Assembly: GCA_028292075.1 (NCBI GenBank)
Contig: JAQGNA010000082.1
Location: forward strand, 1 to 6,703
DNA length: 6,703 nt
Source: Rhodoferax sp.
GTDB taxonomy: Bacteria; Pseudomonadota; Gammaproteobacteria; Burkholderiales; Burkholderiaceae
Direction: 5' to 3'
Shown here: one piece after another, positions 1 to 5,665 of the stretch
Position numbering within the stretch: the first letter of the stretch is position 1
Layout: each line of letters opens with the position of its first letter
The notes under the pieces: model-generated
Seen by the model: the letters and a program-made list of their open reading frames with translations, nothing else
What the model was told of the DNA's origin: nothing
The model's database searches: none
Translations under genes and position numbers: made by a program

Positions 1-657
1 ATTGACTTCAGCGCGGCATCGGTTTCCATCCACCAGTTCATCGATGGCACCACAGGTGTTGTCAGCGGCTTCGGCACCATTAATACGCTGAACGGCGTGG
101 CTGGCTTTTGCTCGGGCTGCGAACTGACGTTCCAATTCGGCGGCTTCACCCCGATCAGCGGCTTGCTGCCGTCTGCCTCCGGCGGCACGATCCTGTACAA
201 AGACGGTTTCGTGAACGTTTACGTGGACACCTCACCTGAAGCCGTGAATAACAGTGCACTCGGCATGACTACAGCTTCTACCGGAGACGGCGACTTGTGG
301 CTTTCCTTGGCAGGGCACAACAGCATTTTGAACGGTGCATCGTTCGCCGGTACGGTAAACCTGGATTCGTTCAAAACGCTGTCCTCTTTGTCCGGCGGTG
401 GCATCTTGGACGTAACCGGCGGATTGGCACAGACCTATCTTGACTCCAACGCCAAGAACGAAGGTTCCGACTTCGCGTTCTCAACAAGTTTCACCTCTTT
501 CCTCCCGGCCAACTCGTTGTTGAACTCGGTTGGCACCGGTAACTTCAACGCAAAGACGGTGAACCAGGTTCCTGAGCCAAGCAGCATCGCTCTGCTCGGT
601 CTTGGCCTTGCTGGTCTGGGCTTCGCTCAGCGCCGCCGCAACGCCGCTGCCAAGTAA
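1..657 (+). CDS. PEP-CTERM sorting domain protein, 3' part (5' end outside window)
   Basis: The frame is open from base 1 to a TAA at 655-657, giving 218 visible residues. The N-terminus, and presumably a signal peptide, lies upstream. A GTG at 97 could be read as a start, but the frame continues unbroken upstream with similar composition (Ser/Gly/Thr/Ile-rich), so I call it internal. The C-terminus is a textbook PEP-CTERM signal: Val-Pro-Glu-Pro with PEP at residues 191-193, then a Leu/Gly/Ala-rich hydrophobic stretch, then Arg-Arg-Arg and a short tail. In the family, an exosortase cleaves or anchors such proteins after Sec export in bacteria that make exopolysaccharide. The body is rich in Gly, Ser, Thr and Asn with few charges, suggesting a secreted beta-rich protein; a Cys-Ser-Gly-Cys pair sits at residues 37-40. 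The 'GGGILDVTGGLA' region (about residues 132-143) vaguely recalls the flocculation-associated PepA group, but I cannot confirm this. No exosortase is visible. Class is confident; specific function is unknown. Confidence 0.9.
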   Translation: MDFSAASVSIHQFIDGTTGVVSGFGTINTLNGVAGFCSGCELTFQFGGFTPISGLLPSASGGTILYKDGFVNVYVDTSPEAVNNSALGMTTASTGDGDLWLSLAGHNSILNGASFAGTVNLDSFKTLSSLSGGGILDVTGGLAQTYLDSNAKNEGSDFAFSTSFTSFLPANSLLNSVGTGNFNAKTVNQVPEPSSIALLGLGLAGLGFAQRRRNAAAK

Positions 658-674
658 GCGCTGCTTCCTTGCCT

Positions 675-706
675 AAAATGGTCCGCCTCGGCGGGCCATT
701 TTTTTT
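675..706 (+). terminator. Intrinsic terminator after the PEP-CTERM gene
   Basis: A GC-rich hairpin begins 18 bases after the TAA. The left arm at 675-686 (AAAATGGTCCGC) pairs with 691-702 (GCGGGCCATTTT) with one T-G wobble around a CTCG loop, and is followed by an uninterrupted T run to 706. The A run on the left and T run on the right mean it could also act on the reverse strand. It should end the PEP-CTERM transcript. It also sits only about 30 bases before the next start codon. Confidence 0.88.
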
Positions 707-736
707 GCCTGTTCCGCTTAACGCTCGCCCGCTTGC

Positions 737-1198
737 ATGAAAAAAATCCTGTTTGTCTGCACTGCCAATGTGTGCCGGTCACCGATGGCGCACGCCGTGG
801 CGGCGCAACTGGTAGCGCGGCAAGGGTTGTTCAAGGCGATTCAAGTAGATTCCGCCGGAACACACGCCAGCAATGGCGCAAGCCAGCCAGACGGCAGGGC
901 ACGTACCGCGCTTGAGAAGCGCGGCTACAAGGTGTCAAAAGGAAAGTCTCGCCGCGTGGAGCCGCGGGATTTTGAGCGGTTCGATCTCATCCTTGCGATG
1001 GACCTGCAAAACCTGAAATTCTTGCAGAGCATGTGCCCTGCGAAATTTCTGCCCAAGCTCAAGTTGTTTTTGACTTCTGCCACGGGCGGCATCGAGGAAG
1101 TGCCGGACCCCTACTATGGCAACGCCGAGGGTTTCGAACGGGTGCTCGACCTTTGCGAAAGCGGCGTGTCAACTTTGCTGACAAGCCTGGCAACCTGA
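737..1198 (+). CDS. Low-molecular-weight protein tyrosine phosphatase (Wzb/Etp class)
   Basis: A 153-residue cytoplasmic protein, near the usual family length. It has the complete active-site P-loop near the N-terminus: Cys8-Thr-Ala-Asn-Val-Cys-Arg14-Ser15-Pro, i.e. C-x5-R, where Cys8 is the nucleophile and Arg14 binds phosphate. The general-acid loop is present as Asp124-Pro-Tyr-Tyr-Gly. Other family marks are Asp-Ser-Ala-Gly-Thr (38-42) and Ala-Met-Asp (87-89). Cys13 is placed like the second P-loop cysteine of eukaryotic members, which can form a protective disulfide with the nucleophile. Residue 19 is His where bacterial members commonly have Glu (MAE). Family members of the Wzb/Etp type dephosphorylate tyrosine autokinases that control polysaccharide export, but some act as arsenate reductases or on other substrates; no kinase gene is in view, so the substrate is open. 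The ATG at 737 puts the P-loop at the expected position. No clear Shine-Dalgarno is seen. It is convergent with the epimerase gene. Confidence 0.93.
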   Translation: MKKILFVCTANVCRSPMAHAVAAQLVARQGLFKAIQVDSAGTHASNGASQPDGRARTALEKRGYKVSKGKSRRVEPRDFERFDLILAMDLQNLKFLQSMCPAKFLPKLKLFLTSATGGIEEVPDPYYGNAEGFERVLDLCESGVSTLLTSLAT

Positions 1199-1214
1199 AG
1201 AAGAGTTGCGCAGT

Positions 1215-1242
1215 TGCAAAGCCCCCGTTACGGGGCTTTGCA
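1215..1242. terminator. Inverted repeat between convergent genes, probable bidirectional terminator
   Basis: Arms at 1215-1225 (TGCAAAGCCCC) and 1232-1242 (GGGGCTTTGCA) are perfectly complementary around a 6-base CGTTAC loop. It fills the 48-base gap between the phosphatase stop (1198) and the epimerase stop (1247), where a shared terminator is expected. No T run follows the stem on either strand, so termination strength is uncertain; it could also protect 3' ends. Confidence 0.65.
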
Positions 1243-1246
1243 TGAC

Positions 1247-2254
1247 TCAAAGCTTGTAGTAGTCGCGGTACCAGGCGACGAAGTTGCCGATGCCGGTCTG
1301 CACCGTGGTGCCAGGCACAAAACCAACCCACTCCTGCAACGCGTCGGTATTTGCGTAAGTGGCAGGCACATCGCCGTCCTGCAGCGGCAGCAAACGTTTT
1401 TCCGCTTTTTGCCCTAGCGCATCTTCGATGCATCCGATGAAATCGAGCAACGGCACCGGATTGTTGTTGCCGATATTGAACACGCGGTATGGCGCATTGC
1501 TGGTGGCGGGGTCTGCGGCCACGGCGTCGTACGCAGGGTTGGATTCGGCGGTGCGGTCAAGGACTCGGACCACGCCCTCGACGATGTCGTCCACGTAGGT
1601 GAAGTCGCGCTTCATGTTGCCATGGTTGAAGACGTCGATCGGCCGGCCTTCCAAGATTGCCTTGGTGAACAGGAACAGCGCCATGTCGGGCCGGCCCCAG
1701 GGGCCGTAGACGGTAAAGAAGCGCAGGCCGGTGGTCGGCAGACCATAGAGATGGCTGTACGTATGGGCCATCAGCTCGTTCGCCTTCTTCGTGGCCGCGT
1801 ACAGGCTGACCGGGTGGTCAACGCTGTCGTGCTCGGAGAAAGGCATCTTGGTGTTACCGCCGTAAACGCTGGAACTCGAGGCATACACCAGGTGTTGTAC
1901 CTTGGTGTGGCGGCAGCCTTCCAAGATGTTCGTAAAGCCCACCACATTGCTTTCGATATAAGCATGCGGGTTGATCAGCGAATAGCGAACGCCGGCTTGC
2001 GCGGCCAAGTGGATCACCCGATCGAACTTTTCCGCGGCGAACAGTTTGGCGATGCCTTCGCGGTCGGCCACATCCATTTGCACGAAACGAAAAGCCGCAT
2101 GCGGCGTGAGCCGGTTCAGGCGACTTTGCTTCAGGGTGACGTCGTAGTAGTCATTCAGATTGTCCAGCCCCACCACTTCATCACCACGCGCAAGCAGCTT
2201 CAACGTCGCCGTCATGCCGATAAAACCGGCCGCACCCGTCACCAAAATCTTCAT
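1247..2254 (-). CDS. NAD-dependent epimerase, UDP-glucuronate 4-epimerase type
   Basis: A 335-residue extended short-chain dehydrogenase/reductase, the normal length for this family. The N-terminal Rossmann motif Gly-Ala-Ala-Gly-Phe-Ile-Gly is at residues 7-13. Asp31 at the end of the second strand favours NAD over NADP. Ser residues at 126-129, with Tyr152 and Lys156 (YAATK), form the catalytic S/YxxxK set. The [15 protein letters not shown] segment (178-192) and Asn-Asp-Tyr-Tyr-Asp (34-38) are typical of enzymes that interconvert UDP-glucuronate and UDP-galacturonate, a precursor for capsule, lipopolysaccharide or exopolysaccharide. UDP-glucose 4-epimerase or another sugar specificity is possible from sequence alone. 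The ATG at 2254 is supported by the motif position and by an upstream GAAGGG. It is transcribed divergently from the antiporter operon and convergently with the phosphatase. The usual partner, UDP-glucose dehydrogenase, is not in view; in many genomes these genes are adjacent. Confidence 0.9.
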   Translation of the reverse strand: MKILVTGAAGFIGMTATLKLLARGDEVVGLDNLNDYYDVTLKQSRLNRLTPHAAFRFVQMDVADREGIAKLFAAEKFDRVIHLAAQAGVRYSLINPHAYIESNVVGFTNILEGCRHTKVQHLVYASSSSVYGGNTKMPFSEHDSVDHPVSLYAATKKANELMAHTYSHLYGLPTTGLRFFTVYGPWGRPDMALFLFTKAILEGRPIDVFNHGNMKRDFTYVDDIVEGVVRVLDRTAESNPAYDAVAADPATSNAPYRVFNIGNNNPVPLLDFIGCIEDALGQKAEKRLLPLQDGDVPATYANTDALQEWVGFVPGTTVQTGIGNFVAWYRDYYKL

Positions 2255-2381
2255 GAGGACCCTTCAGTATTTCTAAAAGCGGAACCGATCTTATCGTTCG
2301 GGCCACACCACGCATCAGACGCACAAACAGCAAGGAATAGGGAACGACGCCACAGGGGGCGGTCGATAGAATGACCCGGGC
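2255..2381. promoter_or_regulatory. Divergent intergenic region, promoters expected
   Basis: These 127 bases separate the epimerase and antiporter genes, which are read in opposite directions, so both promoters should lie here or just inside the genes. I see no good sigma-70 pair on either strand. The best single element is TAGAAT at 2367-2372 on the + strand (5 of 6 to the -10 consensus), but there is no -35 match at normal spacing. An AGGGGG at 2354-2359 resembles a ribosome binding site but is too far from the only usable mrpA start. No small gene, repeat or clear operator was noticed. Confidence 0.5.
2260..2265 (-). promoter_or_regulatory. Ribosome binding site of the epimerase gene
   Basis: On the reverse strand GAAGGG lies 5 bases before the ATG at 2254, a good Shine-Dalgarno match that supports this start. 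Confidence 0.6.
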
Positions 2382-5321
2382 TTGCCCCTTGTCACCCTCA
2401 TTCTGCTTCCGTTCCTGGGCAGCCTCGTCGCCGCATGCCTTCCGGCCAATGCGCGCACAACCGAGTCGGCGCTTGCCGGCCTGATCGGCCTGGCCTGCGC
2501 CGTCCAGGCAGCATTGTATTTTCCAGACGTTGCCCACGGCGGCGTCATCCAGGAACAAATCGACTGGATCCCGTCTCTTGGCTTGAATCTTGTCGTGCGG
2601 ATGGACGGTTTCGCGTGGATGTTCTGCATGCTGATCCTCGGCATCGGCACTTTGGTGGTGCTTTACGCGCGCTACTACATGTCAGCCTCCGACCCCGTGC
2701 CACGCTTCTTTTCGTTTTTCCTGGCCTTCATGGGTGCCATGACCGGCGTGGTGCTGTCCGGCAATCTGATCCAGCTGGCGCTGTTCTGGGAACTCACCAG
2801 CCTGTTTTCATTTCTGCTGATCGGCTACTGGCACCACCGCAAGGACGCGCGCCGCGGCGCCCGCATGGCCCTGACGGTGACCGGTGCGGGCGGCCTGTGT
2901 CTGCTGGCGGGCCTGCTGTTGCTCGGGCACATCGTGGGCAGCTACGACCTTGCCACGGTGCTGGCCGCGGGCGAACAGGTCCGCGCCCACCCCTCGTATT
3001 TCACGGTGCTGGTGCTCGTTCTATTGGGTGCGTTGACGAAGAGCGCGCAATTTCCTTTCCATTTCTGGCTGCCGCATGCCATGGCGGCACCTACCCCGGT
3101 ATCGGCGTACCTGCATTCGGCGACCATGGTGAAAGCTGGCGTGTTCCTGCTGGCACGGCTGTGGCCAGTGCTTTCAGGCACGCAGGAGTGGTTCTGGACC
3201 GTCGGCGGCGCCGGGGTCTGCACGCTGCTGATTGGCGCCTACGCCGCCATGTTCCAAAACGACCTGAAGGGACTGCTGGCGTATTCGACCATTTCCCACC
3301 TTGGACTCATCACGCTGCTGCTGGGCCTCAACAGCCCATTGGCCGCCGTCGCAGCGGTCTTCCACATCATGAACCACGCAACGTTCAAGGCGTCGCTGTT
3401 CATGGCGGCAGGCATCATCGACCATGAAAGCGGCACCCGCGACATTCGCCGGCTGAGCGGGCTGATGCGCCTGATGCCCATCACCGGCCTGCTGGCCATC
3501 ATCGCCAGCGCGGCGATGGCGGGGGTGCCGCTGCTCAACGGCTTCCTGTCCAAAGAAATGTTCTTCGCCGAGACGGTGTACATCAGCGCGACGCCGCTGG
3601 TGGAATGGGGCCTGCCGGTTGCGGCCACGCTGGCCGGTATCTTCAGTGTGGCGTATTCGCTGCGTTTCACCTGCGACGTCTTCTTCGGCCCGGGCCAGGC
3701 CGACCTGCCCCGCAAGCCGCACGAGCCCCCCCACTGGATGCGCGTGCCGGTCGAATTGCTGGTGCTGGCCTGCCTCGTGGTGGGTGTGGCGCCCAATCTG
3801 TCGATCGCCCGCTTTCTCGATGCCGCCGCACTCCCGGTCGTAGGCGGTGAACTCCCTGAATTCAGTCTGCACGTCTGGCACGGCTTCAACCTTCCCTTCG
3901 TCATGAGCCTGGTCGCGATGGCGGGCGGCACCTTGCTCTACCTCTGGCTGCGCAAATACCAGGACGAGTTCGAGCACCCGCCGCTGATGCGTGCGATCGA
4001 CGGCCAGCGGGCCTTCGAAAGCGCGCTGGCCTGGGTGAGCGGGTTCGGCCGGCGAAGCAAGCGGTTGCTCGGCACGCAGCGGCTGCAGCCCCAGTTGCTG
4101 TGCCTTGTCGGCGCGGCGATGCTGGCCGGCACGGCTTCGCTCTGGGGCACCGGCCTGCAATGGGGCACTCGCGCGACCTTGCCCTTGTCGCCGGCGTTCG
4201 CGCTGCTCTGGGTGGTCGGCATGGCCAGCGCCGTGGCCGCCGCTTGGCAGGCCAAGTACCACCGGCTGGCGGCGCTCACGCTCATGGGCACCGCCGGCCT
4301 CGCCACCTGCATCACCTTCGTGTGGTTTTCGGCGCCTGACCTCGCCCTGACGCAACTCGCCGTGGAAGTGGTAACCACCATCCTGATCCTGCTGGGCCTG
4401 CGCTGGCTGCCGATGCGCGTCCTGGCGCCCACTTTCGCACGGCCGCCGGTCAGCACCGCGGCGCGGCGGACCCGCGACCTGACGATCGCCGTGCTGGCTG
4501 GCTGCGGCATGGCCGTGCTCGCCTTTGCCATGATGAGCCGTCCGTTTCCGGAAGGCATCTCCACGTTCTTCCTGGAACGCGCCCAGCCGGAAGGCGGTGG
4601 CACAAACGTGGTGAACGTCATGCTCGTCGACTTCCGCGGCTTCGACACCTTCGGCGAGATCGTGGTGCTCGGCATCGTGGCGCTGACCGTCTATGCGCTG
4701 CTTCGGCGCTTCCGGCCCGCGCCCGAGACCATGCAGTTGCCACCGCAACAACGAGCGGTACCGGCCGAGCGGCCGTCCGACCTGCTGAACCCACGCCATG
4801 CACGCGACACCGCCGTCGGCTACCTCATGGTGCCGGCCCTGCTGGTGCGGCTGTTGCTGCCCCTGGCCGCCGTGGTGTCGGTCTACCTTTTCATGCGCGG
4901 CCACAACGAACCCGGCGGCGGCTTCGTGGCGGGTCTGGTGATGTCGGTGGCGCTGCTGTTGCAATACATCGTCTCCGGCACACAGTGGGTCGAGGCCCAC
5001 CTCCACCTCAGACCCCGTTACTGGATGGCTGCGGGCATGCTCTGTGCCTTGGCGACCGGGCTCGGCTCGCTGCTGCTGGGTTTTCCGTTCATGACCACGC
5101 ACACCGCCCACCTGCACCTGCCGCTGCTGGGCGACCTGCACCTGCCCAGCGCCCTGTTTTTCGACATCGGCGTCTTCACGCTGGTGGTGGGCGCCACCAT
5201 CCTGATCCTGACGGCGCTGGCACACCAGTCGGTGCGCAGCCATCGCCACACCGCTGCGGCGGACGCCGACCGCTCCGGCGCAACGCCAGTACCCAGCCCG
5301 GCGCCGGAAGGAGCCCGCTGA
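2382..5321 (+). CDS. mrpA: Monovalent cation/H+ antiporter, fused subunit A-B (Mrp/Mnh/Pha)
   Basis: A 979-residue polytopic inner-membrane protein. Residues about 1-530 form the NuoL-like proton-channel part: Glu137 in LFWELTS, Lys220 in ALTKSAQFPFHFWLPHA, His245 and Lys251 in the following helix, His306 in YSTISHLG, His328/His332/Lys336, and Lys391 in FLSKEMFF. Residues about 570-770 are the MrpA C-terminal part, with APDLALTQLAVEV (651-663, Glu662) and a NuoJ-like DFRGFDTFGE (750-759). After a polar Pro/Arg-rich linker (about 775-810) comes a complete MnhB domain (about 813-950) with RGHNEPGGGF at 839-848. This A-B fusion matches PhaAB of group 2 Mrp systems. The complex exchanges Na+ (in some systems K+) for external protons and supports alkali and salt tolerance; the ion here is not predictable. 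The start is unusual: an in-frame TAG at 2367 leaves TTG at 2382 as the only normal start codon, and the first membrane segment begins at once. It is the first gene of the operon and overlaps mrpC by one base. A tail rich in Ala, Pro and His (about 950-979) follows the last helix. Confidence 0.93.
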   Translation: MPLVTLILLPFLGSLVAACLPANARTTESALAGLIGLACAVQAALYFPDVAHGGVIQEQIDWIPSLGLNLVVRMDGFAWMFCMLILGIGTLVVLYARYYMSASDPVPRFFSFFLAFMGAMTGVVLSGNLIQLALFWELTSLFSFLLIGYWHHRKDARRGARMALTVTGAGGLCLLAGLLLLGHIVGSYDLATVLAAGEQVRAHPSYFTVLVLVLLGALTKSAQFPFHFWLPHAMAAPTPVSAYLHSATMVKAGVFLLARLWPVLSGTQEWFWTVGGAGVCTLLIGAYAAMFQNDLKGLLAYSTISHLGLITLLLGLNSPLAAVAAVFHIMNHATFKASLFMAAGIIDHESGTRDIRRLSGLMRLMPITGLLAIIASAAMAGVPLLNGFLSKEMFFAETVYISATPLVEWGLPVAATLAGIFSVAYSLRFTCDVFFGPGQADLPRKPHEPPHWMRVPVELLVLACLVVGVAPNLSIARFLDAAALPVVGGELPEFSLHVWHGFNLPFVMSLVAMAGGTLLYLWLRKYQDEFEHPPLMRAIDGQRAFESALAWVSGFGRRSKRLLGTQRLQPQLLCLVGAAMLAGTASLWGTGLQWGTRATLPLSPAFALLWVVGMASAVAAAWQAKYHRLAALTLMGTAGLATCITFVWFSAPDLALTQLAVEVVTTILILLGLRWLPMRVLAPTFARPPVSTAARRTRDLTIAVLAGCGMAVLAFAMMSRPFPEGISTFFLERAQPEGGGTNVVNVMLVDFRGFDTFGEIVVLGIVALTVYALLRRFRPAPETMQLPPQQRAVPAERPSDLLNPRHARDTAVGYLMVPALLVRLLLPLAAVVSVYLFMRGHNEPGGGFVAGLVMSVALLLQYIVSGTQWVEAHLHLRPRYWMAAGMLCALATGLGSLLLGFPFMTTHTAHLHLPLLGDLHLPSALFFDIGVFTLVVGATILILTALAHQSVRSHRHTAAADADRSGATPVPSPAPEGAR
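5306..5313 (+). promoter_or_regulatory. Strong ribosome binding site of mrpC
   Basis: GGAAGGAG ends 7 bases before the ATG at 5321 and lies inside the last codons of mrpA. It fixes the mrpC start at 5321, although the same frame stays open far upstream within mrpA. Confidence 0.85.
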
Positions 5322-5665
5322 TGGAACTCTGGCTGTCCCTTGCCATCGGCGTGCTCACCGGCTCCGGCGTCTGGCTGCTGCTGCGCCCCCGGACCTTCCA
5401 GGTCATCATGGGCCTGGCGCTGCTGTCCTATGCGGTCAATCTGTTCATGTTCAGCATGGGGCGGCTGTCGATCGACCGGGAGCCGGTGCTGGTGCCGGGC
5501 GTGCCGCTGAACCTCATGCACTACGACGACCCGATCCCCCAGGCGCTGGTCCTCACCGCCATCGTGATCGGCTTCGCCATGACGGCGCTCTTCCTCGTGG
5601 TGATGATGGCATCGCGCGGGCTCTCGGGCACCGACCATGTCGACGGCACGGACGACGGGCCATGA
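5321..5665 (+). CDS. mrpC: Monovalent cation/H+ antiporter subunit C (Mrp/Mnh/Pha)
   Basis: A 114-residue membrane protein, the usual MrpC length and homologous to NuoK of complex I. Three membrane segments are apparent at about residues 3-20, 27-47 and 72-97. Conserved features are MGLALLSYAVNLFMFSMG (30-47) and the hallmark DPIPQALVLTAIVIGFAMTAL (70-90). It is a core part of the Mrp membrane complex, placed between the A and D subunits. The ATG overlaps the mrpA stop (TGATG) and has a strong ribosome binding site; the stop overlaps the mrpD start (ATGA), suggesting coupled translation. The acidic, polar C-terminal tail (about 101-114) is probably cytoplasmic or disordered. Confidence 0.93.
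   Translation: MELWLSLAIGVLTGSGVWLLLRPRTFQVIMGLALLSYAVNLFMFSMGRLSIDREPVLVPGVPLNLMHYDDPIPQALVLTAIVIGFAMTALFLVVMMASRGLSGTDHVDGTDDGP

Noticed and set aside
1693..1705. Palindrome GGCCCCAGGGGCC inside the epimerase gene
   Set aside because: It encodes the conserved Gly-Pro-Trp-Gly segment; no T run or regulatory context.
1647..1927. Direct repeat CCTTCCAAGAT at 1647-1657 and 1917-1927
   Set aside because: Both copies encode Ile-Leu-Glu-Gly on the reverse strand within the epimerase; this is codon coincidence, not a mobile or regulatory repeat.
1622..2374. 250-codon + strand open frame over the epimerase
   Set aside because: Its product has no recognisable motif and it lies antisense to a well-conserved enzyme gene.
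5090..5150. Histidine-rich stretch in the MnhB domain as a possible metal site
   Set aside because: The His-x-His-Leu-Pro pattern looks like ordinary proteobacterial MnhB sequence from family knowledge, so I do not claim a metal site.
3174..5249. Very long reverse-strand open frame (691 codons) over mrpA
   Set aside because: It is antisense to the clear mrpA-B gene and its product is Gln/Arg/His/Gly-rich without motifs, as expected when GC-rich Leu/Ala/Val codons are read on the other strand.
4985..5320. In-frame upstream extension of mrpC into mrpA
   Set aside because: The extension is the out-of-frame shadow of MnhB. The strong ribosome binding site at 5306-5313 and the family length place the start at 5321.
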